This document shows, in pieces, positions 8,212-16,524 of a stretch of 64,000 nt of DNA. A program made the position numbers and the translations under genes. The DNA is from Fimbriimonadaceae bacterium. GTDB lineage: Bacteria; Armatimonadota; Fimbriimonadia; Fimbriimonadales; Fimbriimonadaceae. Each line of letters starts with the position of its first letter. Within the stretch, counting starts at the first letter, position 1. Location of the stretch: NCBI GenBank assembly GCA_023957775.1, contig JAMLGR010000015.1, positions 54,310-118,309 on the forward strand, read 5' to 3'. The notes below the pieces were generated by a model. It did no database searches and was not told the DNA's origin. It saw nothing but the letters and a program-made list of their open reading frames with translations.

Positions 8212-9780
8212 CTAGATCCTTCGGTTGTCTTCCAGCCTCGAAATCCCCAAGGGGTTTCCGTCTTGCAACTCCGGTGGCAGGAGCGCGTCGGGGACGCCCT
8301 GGTACGCGACGGGCCTCACGAACCGCTCGATCGCGGCCGTGCCGACCGAGGTGAAACGGGGGTCCGTCGTCGCGGGATACGGGCCTCCGTGCTGCATCGA
8401 GGGGCACACCTCCACCCCTGTGGGGAAGCCGCCCCAGAGCACCCTTCCCACCTTATTCATAAGGATGCCTAATAATTCGGCACCCTGAGGATCGGTCGCG
8501 GCGCAGTGGATCGTGGCCGTAAGCTGCCCCTCCAGCGATCGGGCGACGTCCCGCACCTCCTCCGTGTCCCGGCACGCAACGGCCAGCCCTGCGGGACCGA
8601 ACACCTCGTGCGCGAGGTCGGGGTTGGCGAGGAACGTTTCCCCATCGACTTCGAACAGCGCGCCGGTCGCCCGCGTCGCCTCTTGGACCCCGCCGGAAGC
8701 GGTCCGACGCACCACGGCCTCGAACTCGGACATGCGCTCGAGGCCCCGAGCGTAGTTCGTGCAGATGCCCTCGGTCAACATCGTCCCTTCGGGGGCTTGG
8801 TCGAGCCGCGCCGCCACGGCCGCCAGCAAGGACTCGAAACGGGGCCCGGCGCAGCCGATCAAAATGCCCGGATTCGTGCAGAACTGTCCGACTCCCAGCG
8901 TCAGCGATTGCGCGTATCCGGTCGCCAGCGCCTCGACGCCGTCCTCCATCGCCGACTCGAGGACGAACAACGGATTCACGCTCCCCATCTCGGCGAAGAC
9001 CGGGATCGGGCGCGGGCGCGCCGCGGCCGCGTCGAAGAGGGCGCGACCCGCCGCCGCCGAGCCGGTGAAGGCGACCGCCTCGAGGAGCGGGTGCTGCACG
9101 AGGTGGCGCCCCGTGGCCGCCCCGCCGTGCACCATCGAGAACACGCCGTCGTGCAAGCCGCACGCGTTTGCCGCCCGCAGGATCGCCCTGGCGGCCAGCT
9201 CCGACGTGCCGGGATGCGCCGGATGGGCCTTCACGACCACGGGGCAACCCGCGGCCAGCGCCGAGGCCGTGTCCCCACCCGCCACCGAAAAGGCGAGCGG
9301 AAAGTTGCTCGCTCCGAACACCGCGACGGGACCCAGCGCCACGCGCATGCGCCTCACATCCGGCTTGGGCACCGGCTGACGATCGGGCTGCGCCCGGTCG
9401 ATGCGCGCATCGACCCAAGATCCCTCGCGCAACAGCCCGGCGAACATCCGCAACTGGCCGCACGTGCGTCCGCGCTCGCCTGCCAACCGCGCCGCGGGGA
9501 GCGCCGTCTCCTTCTGGGCCCGCTCGAGCAACGAGTCGCCAAGCGCCTCCAACTCGTCGGCGATCGCCTCCAAGAAGCGCGCCCGCTCGGCACCCGACGT
9601 CCGGCGGAACGAATCGAACGCTTCGGCTGCCAGAGCCACCGCCTGGTCCACCGCCTGCGGCTCGGATGCGCGAAAGATCGGGTCCAACTTCTCCCCGGTC
9701 TGAGGATCGATCGCGTAAAACACATCGCCCCCGGGAACGCCTTCGTGGGAACCGACGAAATGAGTGCCTTGAATCTCCAT
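8212..9780 (-). CDS. Alpha-ketoglutaric semialdehyde dehydrogenase
   Basis: Oxidises 2,5-dioxopentanoate (alpha-ketoglutaric semialdehyde) to 2-oxoglutarate with NAD(P)+, the last step of hydroxyproline breakdown. The 522-aa protein has the aldehyde dehydrogenase fold: FGASNFPLAFSVAGGD cofactor region, FTGSAAAGRALF, the general-base Glu in FAEMGSVNP and the nucleophile Cys in GVGQFCTNPG. The N-terminal GTHFVGSHEG style and FCTNPG motif match the long KGSADH/NADP-type subgroup. It is the last gene of the operon; a CATAAT box lies 10 nt before ATG 9780, so it may also have its own promoter. The three upstream genes, which form a complete hydroxyproline pathway, strongly support the substrate assignment. 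Confidence 0.92.
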   Translation of the reverse strand: MEIQGTHFVGSHEGVPGGDVFYAIDPQTGEKLDPIFRASEPQAVDQAVALAAEAFDSFRRTSGAERARFLEAIADELEALGDSLLERAQKETALPAARLAGERGRTCGQLRMFAGLLREGSWVDARIDRAQPDRQPVPKPDVRRMRVALGPVAVFGASNFPLAFSVAGGDTASALAAGCPVVVKAHPAHPGTSELAARAILRAANACGLHDGVFSMVHGGAATGRHLVQHPLLEAVAFTGSAAAGRALFDAAAARPRPIPVFAEMGSVNPLFVLESAMEDGVEALATGYAQSLTLGVGQFCTNPGILIGCAGPRFESLLAAVAARLDQAPEGTMLTEGICTNYARGLERMSEFEAVVRRTASGGVQEATRATGALFEVDGETFLANPDLAHEVFGPAGLAVACRDTEEVRDVARSLEGQLTATIHCAATDPQGAELLGILMNKVGRVLWGGFPTGVEVCPSMQHGGPYPATTDPRFTSVGTAAIERFVRPVAYQGVPDALLPPELQDGNPLGISRLEDNRRI

Positions 9781-9805
9781 GCTCGGCCCGATTATGCTCG
9801 TTCAA

Positions 9806-11056
9806 CTACCCGAACCGATCCGGGCCGAAGAGATCGAGGGGCACCGCGTGAGGCTCCCCCTCCAGAAGCTGGGCGACCAGGCGGCCGCTGACGGCACCCA
9901 GGCTGAACCCCATCATCGCGTGCCCGCATGCGATCGCGCAGTTCGAAAAGCGAGGCGCCACTCCGAGACACGGCAAACCGTCGGGGGTCAACGGCCGACG
10001 CCCGGCCCACACGGGAACACCGGCAAAAGTCGCCTCGGAAAACGCCGGGAAGTAGTCGCAGAACGAGCGGCGAATGCCCGCCACCCGGCGATGGGACACC
10101 GAAAGGTCGCCCGCCCCGATCTCCATCGTGCCCCCGATCCGGAACGCGCCCCGCATCGGGGTGGCCGCCACGCGCGCCTCCGCAAGGATCACGGACGCCT
10201 TTGGCAGTTGGGGCGGGTCCTCGACGGTCATCGTGTACCCCTTCCCTCCCACAAGCGGGATCCGCACGCCTAACTCGGCCGCCAACCCCTCGGACTCGAC
10301 GCCGCCTGCCACCACGAACCGGTCCCCCTCGACGATTCCTGCGGAAGTGCGCACGGCACGCACGTCCGAACCGTCTTGTTCGAAACCCAGCGCGTCCGTG
10401 GACCAGTGGAAGCACACCCCGCGCGCCTCGAGGTCCTTCACGAGCGCCTCGGTGAGGAGGCCGGGCTCCAGGTGCGCATCGTTGCGGTAGTGCACGGCGC
10501 CCACGACGTCCATGTCCACCCCCGGTTCGCGCTCGCGCAAGGCAGCCCGGTCCAGCACGTCCACCGTCATGCCGAACGCGCGCCCGTGCTCGGCCAGCGC
10601 CGCCTCGGCGTCGAGCCTTGCCGCGGTCTTGCAGAGCGTGAGCAACCCGTGCTCGACGAACCCGAAGTCACCGCCCAACTCCTTCAGCAAGTCGCGGGTG
10701 AGGTCGAGGCTGGCGAGGTGCATCCGCGCAAGCACCGGGGACGCACGCTCCACATGCGCGGAAGTGGCCGCACGCCAGAAGCGCCAGGCCCAGGCGAGCA
10801 GCGCGGGGGAGGGCGGCACGTGGAACCCGAAGGGACTCTCGGGATTTGCGAGCATGCGCAGCCCGTAACCCACCATGCCGGGCGCGGCGAGGGGCTCGAA
10901 GTGGCTGGGCACGATCATCCCGAGATTGCCCCAGGAGCAGTTGTGCTGGTCCCGGGCGCCCCGATCGATCACCGCGACCTCGTGGCCTCGACGCACCATC
11001 TCGCGCGCCGAACAAAGGCCCACGATGCCGGCACCGATGACGACGACGCGACTCAT
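9806..11056 (-). CDS. FAD-dependent D-amino acid (D-hydroxyproline) dehydrogenase
   Basis: 416-aa DadA/glycine-oxidase-like flavoprotein. The N-terminal VVVIGAGIVGLCSAREMVRRG is the GxGxxG FAD-binding site, followed by HNCSWGNLGMIVPSH, a DadA-like segment, and a C-terminal NCAIACGHAMMGFSLG block that closes the FAD site. By position it should oxidise cis-4-hydroxy-D-proline, the product of the epimerase encoded just upstream, to delta-1-pyrroline-4-hydroxy-2-carboxylate. The family alone would allow any D-amino acid; the operon sets the assignment. It starts 22 bp after the epimerase stop and is followed 25 bp later by the semialdehyde dehydrogenase. Confidence 0.9.
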   Translation of the reverse strand: MSRVVVIGAGIVGLCSAREMVRRGHEVAVIDRGARDQHNCSWGNLGMIVPSHFEPLAAPGMVGYGLRMLANPESPFGFHVPPSPALLAWAWRFWRAATSAHVERASPVLARMHLASLDLTRDLLKELGGDFGFVEHGLLTLCKTAARLDAEAALAEHGRAFGMTVDVLDRAALREREPGVDMDVVGAVHYRNDAHLEPGLLTEALVKDLEARGVCFHWSTDALGFEQDGSDVRAVRTSAGIVEGDRFVVAGGVESEGLAAELGVRIPLVGGKGYTMTVEDPPQLPKASVILAEARVAATPMRGAFRIGGTMEIGAGDLSVSHRRVAGIRRSFCDYFPAFSEATFAGVPVWAGRRPLTPDGLPCLGVAPRFSNCAIACGHAMMGFSLGAVSGRLVAQLLEGEPHAVPLDLFGPDRFG

Positions 11057-11078
11057 GGGTTGGGCCTTGGGGGATTGC

Positions 11079-12029
11079 TCATGGCGCCCCCAAGCCCCAG
11101 CAGAGCGGGTCCTCGGGGTTCAACAACAGGGTGGATTCTCCGGTGACCCAGGCGCGGCCGGCGATGGTGGGAAGCCAACCGTTCGGTCCGCGACGCACCT
11201 TGGCCTCGAACACGCTTCCGGTCACGCTCTCCTGCCGCCACACCTCCCCTTCGGCCAGCTTCCCATCCTGGGCGAGGCAGGCGACCTTCGCGCTGGTGCC
11301 GGTGCCGCAGGGCGAGCGGTCGTAGGCCATCCCCGGGCAGAGAACGAAGTTGCGCGAGTCCACGCCCGGCGTGTCGGACTCGGTGTACAGCTCGACGTGG
11401 TCGATCTCCGCTCCACCCTCGCCGGTGATTTCCGCGCGCTCCAGCGCCGCCCGGATGCGCGTGGTGAACGCGGTCAACGAGCCGACGTGCTCTAGCGCGA
11501 TGGGCCGTTCCCCCGCGGAGGCGAGGAAGAACCAGTTGCCGCCGTACGCCACGTCGCCCACCACATGCTCGCCCCCGTCGAGGTGGACGCCCACGTCCTT
11601 CACCGTGCGGTAGCTGGCCACGTTGTCGAACGCCACGGCCCCGTCGGGGCGCAACGTCGCCTCGACCAGCCCCACGGGCGTGTCCAAGCGGACCGTGCCT
11701 TCGCGCACGCGCCCCAAGTGCCGCAAGGTCTCGACCACGCCGATGGTCCCGTGCCCGCACATCCCGAGCATCCCCACGTTGTTGAAGAACACGACCCCCG
11801 CGTCGGAACCTTCCCGCTCCGGCGGGGTGAGGAGGGCGCCCACCAGCACGTCGGAACCCCGCGGTTCGTTCACGATCGCGGAGCGAAACTGGTCGAAGCG
11901 CAAGGCGAAGTCGGTGCGCCGCTCGGCCATCGTCGATCCGGCGAGCGCCGGTCCGCCGTCGAGGACGACCCGGGTCGGCTCCCCGCCAGTGTGCGAATCG
12001 ATGACGCGAACGCGAGTGGGCTCAGCCAT
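11079..12029 (-). CDS. 4-hydroxyproline 2-epimerase (proline racemase family)
   Basis: Interconverts trans-4-hydroxy-L-proline and cis-4-hydroxy-D-proline. The 316-aa protein opens with VIDSHTGGEPTRVV, typical of the family, and keeps both catalytic Cys: Cys91 in MCGHGT and Cys241 in SPCGTGTSA. Two Cys indicate an epimerase/racemase; trans-3-hydroxyproline dehydratases have Thr at the second position. ATG 12029 is chosen because it starts the conserved region; the longer open frame runs into the upstream gene. Its start overlaps the end of the upstream deaminase gene by 8 bp, so translation is probably coupled. Context separates it from a true proline racemase. Confidence 0.93.
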   Translation of the reverse strand: MAEPTRVRVIDSHTGGEPTRVVLDGGPALAGSTMAERRTDFALRFDQFRSAIVNEPRGSDVLVGALLTPPEREGSDAGVVFFNNVGMLGMCGHGTIGVVETLRHLGRVREGTVRLDTPVGLVEATLRPDGAVAFDNVASYRTVKDVGVHLDGGEHVVGDVAYGGNWFFLASAGERPIALEHVGSLTAFTTRIRAALERAEITGEGGAEIDHVELYTESDTPGVDSRNFVLCPGMAYDRSPCGTGTSAKVACLAQDGKLAEGEVWRQESVTGSVFEAKVRRGPNGWLPTIAGRAWVTGESTLLLNPEDPLCWGLGAP

Positions 12030-12924
12030 GGACCAGCGACTTCCGCTCTCGGGCCTTGCGGATGATCCCGAGTACGCGCTCGCGCTCCTCGCCGGCCAGC
12101 GGCATGCGCGGCAGGCGCACCCATTCGGAGCCAAGCCCCGCCTCCTGGATGGCGAGCTTGATGTTCTGCACGAACTTGGTCCCCACGTCGAGGTGCATCA
12201 CGGGCGTGTACCACCGGTAGAGCGCGCGGGCCGCCTCGATGTTTCCCGAAACGGCGTACTCCCAGAAGCGCTGGTTCTCCTCGGGAAACGCCAGGCCGAT
12301 GCCTGCGATCCAGCCCTTCGCGCCTAGCACGACGCACTCGAGCGCGAGGTCGTCCACCCCCGCAAACAGCGTGTAGCGATCGCCCACGGTGTTGGCGAGA
12401 TCCGTGAAGCGCCTCGTGTCCCCGGAGGACTCTTTGATGGCGACGAGGTTCTCCTGCGAGGCGAGGTCCGCGAACATCTCGGGCGTCAGGTCCACCAGGT
12501 AGGCGAGCGGGTTGTTGTAGACGATGATCGGAAGACCCGTCGAGCGCGCGACTTGGAGGAAGTGGTTCTTCGCCTCCTCGCCTTCGGCGCGGTAGGCCAT
12601 GGCGGGCATCACCATGAGCCCCTGGGCGCCGAGCTCTTCCATCCGGCGGGCCGTGCGGCACGCGGCGGCGGTGGACAGTTCGGAGACGCCGCTGAGCACC
12701 GGGACGCGCCCATTGGCCGTGGAAAGGGCGACCCGCATCACCTCGAGCTTCTCTTCGAAGTCGAGCGTGTTGCTCTCCCCGAGCGAGCCGAGCATCACGA
12801 GCCCGGAGACCCCTGCCCCGATCATCCGATCGATGTGGCGCGCCGTCGCCTCGAGGTCGAGATCTCCGTTTTCGTGGAACTGGGTCGTCATCGCGGGGAA
12901 CACCCCGCTCCAATCGCATCGCAT
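12022..12924 (-). CDS. Delta-1-pyrroline-4-hydroxy-2-carboxylate deaminase (DapA/NAL family)
   Basis: 300-aa class I aldolase-type TIM barrel. The Schiff-base Lys is in NLVAIKESSGD, the conserved Tyr in IIVYNNPLAYLVDL, and the substrate-binding GSLGESNTLDFEEK stands where DapA has GTTGE. In this operon the expected job is deaminating the cyclic imine to alpha-ketoglutaric semialdehyde. Taken alone it could be a dihydrodipicolinate synthase or N-acetylneuraminate lyase paralogue. ATG 12924 starts the family's usual N-terminus and has a GATAAT box exactly 6 nt upstream. It is the first gene of the four-gene operon. Confidence 0.9.
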   Translation of the reverse strand: MRCDWSGVFPAMTTQFHENGDLDLEATARHIDRMIGAGVSGLVMLGSLGESNTLDFEEKLEVMRVALSTANGRVPVLSGVSELSTAAACRTARRMEELGAQGLMVMPAMAYRAEGEEAKNHFLQVARSTGLPIIVYNNPLAYLVDLTPEMFADLASQENLVAIKESSGDTRRFTDLANTVGDRYTLFAGVDDLALECVVLGAKGWIAGIGLAFPEENQRFWEYAVSGNIEAARALYRWYTPVMHLDVGTKFVQNIKLAIQEAGLGSEWVRLPRMPLAGEERERVLGIIRKARERKSLVHG

Positions 12925-12930
12925 GGGGGG

Positions 12931-12936
12931 ATTATC
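12931..12936 (-). promoter_or_regulatory. -10 box of the hydroxyproline operon
   Basis: GATAAT on the minus strand, separated from ATG 12924 by six C residues. Predicted transcription would start at or next to the ATG (leaderless type). No clear -35 hexamer. It shares a 57-nt divergent gap with the tRNA-Ser promoter. Confidence 0.5.
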
Positions 12937-12965
12937 CCACGCCGACGGCGCGAAAACGGTCCCGG

Positions 12966-12971
12966 TACACT
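12966..12971 (+). promoter_or_regulatory. -10 box of tRNA-Ser
   Basis: TACACT ends 10 nt before the mature 5' end of the tRNA at 12982, a normal distance for a short 5' leader. Divergent from the hydroxyproline operon promoter. Confidence 0.4.
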
Positions 12972-12981
12972 TGCGCCGCGC

Positions 12982-13069
12982 GGAGAGATGGCAGAGTGGT
13001 CGATTGCGGCGGTCTTGAAAACCGCTAAGGTGAAAGCCTTCGGGAGTTCGAATCTCCCTCTCTCCGCCA
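12982..13069 (+). tRNA. tRNA-Ser (anticodon UGA)
   Basis: Class II tRNA with a 7-bp acceptor stem (GGAGAGA/TCTCTCC), discriminator G and an encoded CCA (13067-13069). The anticodon stem GCGGT/ACCGC encloses CT-TGA-AA, so the anticodon is UGA, reading UCN serine codons. A long variable arm (GGTGAAAGCC) and the TTCGAAT T-loop confirm the serine type. The last 20 nt of the gene are repeated 82 bp downstream. Confidence 0.97.
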
Positions 13070-13151
13070 GCTCGCTGGCGGCGGGAGGGCGATGAGAAGC
13101 CTGCCCTGAGCGAGCGAAGCGAGTCGAACGGGAATCTCCCTCTCTCCGCCA
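13050..13151 (+). repeat. Duplication of the tRNA-Ser 3' end (att-like direct repeat)
   Basis: The 20 nt at 13050-13069 (the T-arm side of the acceptor stem plus CCA) recur exactly at 13132-13151. The 62 nt between the copies hold a GCCAG-CTCG-CTGGC hairpin and a GC-rich palindrome-like block (CCCTGAGCGAGCGAAGC, from 13104). A tRNA 3' end duplicated in direct orientation is what tyrosine-recombinase integration leaves behind. No integrase is present, so this is at most a remnant or an element of only 82 bp. Confidence 0.75.
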
Positions 13152-13188
13152 CCCGTTCTCGGGTAGACATGCGACGGAGGTGGAACAC

Positions 13189-13791
13189 ATGTTCACTCGC
13201 TTGTCCATCACATGGATCCTCGCGTGTGCGGCCCTTGCCGCGAGCGCCGACACCGTCAGCTTGACCCTGAAGAGCAACGGCGCCATCGTCCCAGGTGAAA
13301 GCCAGTTCGCCAGCCTCGGGCGCGCGAACACCATCGACTGCTTCTCGTTCGACCTCAAGGCAGCCCTTGCAACGAGCGCGGCAAGCGGAATCGCCACCGG
13401 GCGACGCAACTATGCACCGATCAAATTCGTGAAACGAATCGACAAAGCGTCGGTGATGATCTGGAAGGCGCTCACCCAAAACGAGATGATCGACGCGACC
13501 TTCAACTTCTACCGCCCCAACCCCAACGGTGGCGAACAGTTGTATTACACAGTCCGCCTCACCCAAGCGCGCGTCACCGGCTTTCACCAGTTCACCCCTC
13601 AAGCCTCAGACCCCAAGAACATCGGGTTTGCGGTTTGGGAGGAAGTCGAAATCACCTTCGGCGCGATTGTCTGCGAATACGTCGGAGGCATCCAACATCA
13701 GGACTCGCTTCGCAGCGGCGGCCCACCGCTCGGCCGAGTTCCCCCGCCCGGCGTGACGGTTCACCCCCACCCCAAACCTGATCGCTCATGA
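13189..13791 (+). CDS. Hcp-like protein with Sec signal peptide
   Basis: 200-aa protein of the Hcp1 (type VI secretion tube) superfamily. After a signal peptide (ITWILACAALAASA, cleavage near residue 20) the mature part has the Hcp pattern: IDCFSFDLKA, then APIKFVKRIDKASVMIWKAL, FYRPNPNGGEQLYY, RLTQARVTGFHQ and EEVEITFGAIVCEYV. Canonical Hcp has no signal peptide, and no other T6SS gene is in the window, so this is probably an exported Hcp-like paralogue rather than a phage-tail-like tube component. ATG 13189 has GGAGG 8 nt upstream; GTG 13180 is the alternative. The C-terminus is Pro-rich. Its stop overlaps the next gene's ATG. Confidence 0.75.
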   Translation: MFTRLSITWILACAALAASADTVSLTLKSNGAIVPGESQFASLGRANTIDCFSFDLKAALATSAASGIATGRRNYAPIKFVKRIDKASVMIWKALTQNEMIDATFNFYRPNPNGGEQLYYTVRLTQARVTGFHQFTPQASDPKNIGFAVWEEVEITFGAIVCEYVGGIQHQDSLRSGGPPLGRVPPPGVTVHPHPKPDRS

Positions 13792-14939
13792 AACTCCGCC
13801 CCGCTTGCCTCATCCTCGCCGCAGCGTCGTTCGATTCCGCCTGCGCCTCCTCCCAGATCGTCGAAATCCGACTCTTCGACGGGGAAACGCTCACTGGCAA
13901 GTTGGACCTTCCCGACACCTCGGGGCCGGTGAAGGAAGTGGTGGTCTTCATCCACGGCACGGGGCCGGGAACCTATCTCGACCGGCGCAAGATCTCGACC
14001 AAGGAGTTCAACTACTTCGACCTCTTCGAGACCGAATTCAACAAGCGGGGCATCGGGTTCTTCTCGTACAGCAAACGCGGGGTGACCCTGGGCACCGAGC
14101 CGCCCACCTTCGAAACCATCGATCGGGTGAAGTTCGCCAAAGTCGTTCCCAGCGTCGAGGTCAAGGACATCGCCTCCGTCGTCTCGTTCCTCAAAGGGCG
14201 CGACCGCCTCGCCCAAGCCAAAATCGTCCTTCTGGGATGGAGCGAAGGAACGATCCTCGCGGCGATGGCCGCCGAGAACCCCAAGTCCGGGATCGACGCG
14301 TTGTTGCTCGCGGGCTACGCGAACGAGAATCTCTACGACGTGATCCAGTGGCAGTACTCAGGCGCGTCGAGCATGCTGAACCTCTCGCCGATCTTCGATG
14401 CCGACGGCAATGGGGCGATCTCGAACGACGAGTATGCGTCGACCGACGAGAAGATCGCGGGATACCGCAAGGCCGCGCTGGGGGACGCGAAATTCGAGCA
14501 GCTCGACGTGGACAAGGATGGCGCCCTCACAACTGCCGACTTCCGACTGATCGTCGCCGGCCGCTACAAAGCCCTCCTCGACGCGGTTCAAAGAGACGAC
14601 GACGCCTGGGTCTGGGACAACTTCTTCCACGTTTCCGTCGCCTGGCTCAAGGAGCACTTCGCGCTCGAGGCCAACAAGACGCGCCTCCTGAAACTCGACC
14701 TGCCGATCTCCATCTTCCATGGCGAGCGGGATGCAAACTGCCCCGCCGCAGGGGTGGCGGACATCAGGCGCCGTTTCGAAGTCGCCGGCAAACACAACCT
14801 CGAGACCCATCTGTTTGCCGAGCACAACCACGACCTGAACTACCTCGACACCGTCTTCAAGGAGCGGATCCCGGCTGGAATTGCAGCGATCTTCGACGAA
14901 GCCGAGAAGCTCGCGCGGGAAGCACGGCCGGGCGGCTAG
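13788..14939 (+). CDS. Secreted alpha/beta hydrolase with two EF-hands
   Basis: 383-aa predicted exported hydrolase. An N-terminal signal peptide ends near ACASS. The alpha/beta core shows the oxyanion strand VVVFIHGTGPG, the nucleophile elbow GWSEG (Ser), the acid in HGERDANCP and the base His in EHNHDLNYLD. Two Ca2+-binding EF-hand loops, DADGNGAISNDEY and DVDKDGALTTADF, lie in the cap region between strands (about residues 205-250). Such an insertion suggests calcium-dependent activity or stability. It starts within the stop codon of the Hcp-like gene (ATGA), so the two products are probably made together. Substrate (ester, lipid or peptide) is not predictable. Confidence 0.88.
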   Translation: MKLRPACLILAAASFDSACASSQIVEIRLFDGETLTGKLDLPDTSGPVKEVVVFIHGTGPGTYLDRRKISTKEFNYFDLFETEFNKRGIGFFSYSKRGVTLGTEPPTFETIDRVKFAKVVPSVEVKDIASVVSFLKGRDRLAQAKIVLLGWSEGTILAAMAAENPKSGIDALLLAGYANENLYDVIQWQYSGASSMLNLSPIFDADGNGAISNDEYASTDEKIAGYRKAALGDAKFEQLDVDKDGALTTADFRLIVAGRYKALLDAVQRDDDAWVWDNFFHVSVAWLKEHFALEANKTRLLKLDLPISIFHGERDANCPAAGVADIRRRFEVAGKHNLETHLFAEHNHDLNYLDTVFKERIPAGIAAIFDEAEKLAREARPGG

Positions 14940-15006
14940 GCCCCCTGGGAGAGAACGAGTCCTCCGCTGCTGCAAACAGGGTGTTCAGGCTGCGGGTGCT
15001 CATCGT

Positions 15007-15086
15007 GTGCCACGCCCGCCGGACGGGCGTGAGTTCCATTTCGGGGCTGAGCTTCTGAGCACGCCCGTCAAGCGGGCGTGGCACCC
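15007..15086. repeat. Palindromic repeat family A, two copies
   Basis: Two copies of a CACGCCCG...CGGGCGTG inverted repeat with a 4-5 nt loop, the second followed by GCACCCC. The same unit occurs twice more at 39723-39815. The unit can form a strong hairpin and carries no coding signal. The rest of the gap from 14940 to 15006 shows nothing recognisable. Confidence 0.85.
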
Positions 15087-15092
15087 CGTGTA

Positions 15093-15245
15093 CCCCGGAC
15101 ACCTCGGACACCCCGGACACCCCGGACACCCCGGACACCCCGGACACCCCGGACACCCCGGACACCCCGGACACCCCGGACACTCCGGACACCCCGGACA
15201 TCCCGGACACTCCGGACACCCCGGGCACCCCGGGCACCCCGGCAA
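15093..15245. repeat. 9-bp tandem array (CCCCGGACA)
   Basis: About 17 head-to-tail copies of a nonamer CCCCGGACA with a few single-base variants (CTCGGACA, ACTCCGG, CCCCGGGCA). Since 9 is a multiple of 3, open frames run through it on both strands (His-Pro-Gly type peptides), but none has a start, domain or Shine-Dalgarno. I treat it as a minisatellite-like array just upstream of the PQQ-type dehydrogenase promoter. Confidence 0.95.
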
Positions 15246-15285
15246 CCCACGGTTGACACCACTCGGCATCTTCCCAGAGGGCTTG

Positions 15286-15291
15286 TATACT
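15286..15291 (+). promoter_or_regulatory. -10 box of the PQQ-type dehydrogenase gene
   Basis: TATACT followed by exactly 6 nt (CGCGTG) and ATG 15298. A TTGACA at 15253-15258 lies 27 nt upstream, too far for a normal -35. Leaderless-type arrangement. Confidence 0.5.
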
Positions 15292-15297
15292 CGCGTG

Positions 15298-16524
15298 ATG
15301 CTACGTTGGGTGCGCGCCTTCGGCTTTCTCGCCCTGTTGGGAACGTGCGTCTCGTGCGGCGGTTCGGGCTCTTCTTCTTCGTCGGGGGGCGTCGTCGCGA
15401 TCCGGGGGGTCGTCCTCGCGAGGGGACTGGTCCAACCCGTTCTCTACGCAGCGAACCCCGCCGATCCGTCGCTCGCTTATGTGCTCGAGCGCACCGGACG
15501 GATCCGCTTGCTCGTGAACGACACCCTCCAGCCCACCCCGGTGCTGGACATCACGGGCCTCGTCGTCACGGCGGGCGAGTGCGGCCTGTTCGGCATCGCG
15601 TTCGACCCCGATTTCGCGTCCAACCAGTTCGTCTACCTGCATTACAACGCCGGCTCGCCGACCGAAACGAGGATCGTTCGGTACACGATGAACGCCGGCG
15701 GCACGTCGCTCGCAAGCCCCTTCCCCATCTTCTCGTTCGTCCAGCCGGCCGCCACCAACCACAAGGGCGGATCGATCGCCTTCGACACGAGCGGCATGCT
15801 GATCCTCATGACCGGAGACGGGGGCCCCGGCAACGACCCGAACAACGAAGCACAAACGCCCACCAGCTACCTCGGCAAGATCCTGAGGCTCGATGTCACA
15901 GGCGACGACTTCCCCGCGGATCCCGACCAGAACTACCGCGTGCCTTCGGACAACCCCTGGGTTGGCACACCGGGCGTCAACGCCGAGATCTGGGCCTTCG
16001 GTCTGCGCAACCCGTTCCGCTGGACCGTCGATCCCGTGACAGGCGGGTTCCTGATCGCCGACGTCGGGCAGGATGCGTACGAGGAGGTGAACTTCGAGCC
16101 CATGGGTCGCGGCGGGAGGAACTACGGGTGGCGCCAACGGGAAGGACGTCATGACACAAACAACGCGGGCCCCGCGTTCTCGACCCCCTCCACCGACCCG
16201 TTCTTCGAGTACGGCCACGGGTTCGGTGAATCGATCACCGGGGGATTCGTGTACCGGGGAACCGGCCTGGATGCGTCGCTCCAAGGTCGCTACTTCTTCG
16301 CCGACTATGTGACGAAACGGGTCGCGTCCGTTCCCTTTTCCCTGACGGGCGCGGGCGAAGCGAAGGCTACAAGCCTCGCCGCAGTCTTGGACCACACTGC
16401 GTCCATCAACGCTCCGTTGGGTGCGGAGGCGATCGACGGCCCCGTGTCCCTGACCCCGGACGCAAACGGCGAGATCGTGATCGTGGACCTTCATAGGGGG
16501 ACCGTGGTCCGGCTGGTGCCCTAG
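15298..16524 (+). CDS. PQQ-dependent glucose/sorbosone dehydrogenase-like lipoprotein
   Basis: 408-aa six-bladed beta-propeller of the soluble glucose/aldose sugar dehydrogenase family, predicted to oxidise sugars at the envelope. The signal peptide ends in a lipobox ([10 protein letters not shown]), so the protein is probably lipid-anchored. Family blocks: [14 protein letters not shown] (near the PQQ-site His region of the family), [53 protein letters not shown] and NYGWRQREG. Bound PQQ is a family inference; many relatives are uncharacterised. ATG 15298 is preferred because the upstream open frame is only the tandem array. Its stop codon interlocks with that of the convergent phosphofructokinase (CTAG). 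Confidence 0.88.
   Translation: MLRWVRAFGFLALLGTCVSCGGSGSSSSSGGVVAIRGVVLARGLVQPVLYAANPADPSLAYVLERTGRIRLLVNDTLQPTPVLDITGLVVTAGECGLFGIAFDPDFASNQFVYLHYNAGSPTETRIVRYTMNAGGTSLASPFPIFSFVQPAATNHKGGSIAFDTSGMLILMTGDGGPGNDPNNEAQTPTSYLGKILRLDVTGDDFPADPDQNYRVPSDNPWVGTPGVNAEIWAFGLRNPFRWTVDPVTGGFLIADVGQDAYEEVNFEPMGRGGRNYGWRQREGRHDTNNAGPAFSTPSTDPFFEYGHGFGESITGGFVYRGTGLDASLQGRYFFADYVTKRVASVPFSLTGAGEAKATSLAAVLDHTASINAPLGAEAIDGPVSLTPDANGEIVIVDLHRGTVVRLVP

Noticed and set aside
12925..13602. N-terminal extension of the deaminase frame across the tRNA and Hcp-like gene
   Set aside because: It would be antisense to tRNA-Ser and the exported protein; the family's N-terminus begins at 12924.
13189..13791. Functional type VI secretion system
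   Set aside because: No other T6SS gene is in the window and the protein has a Sec signal peptide, unlike tube Hcp.
15093..15245. Possible CRISPR array or collagen-like protein
   Set aside because: Units are 9 bp with no spacers, no cas genes; the Pro/Gly/His frames have no start site or domain and are a product of the 9-bp period.
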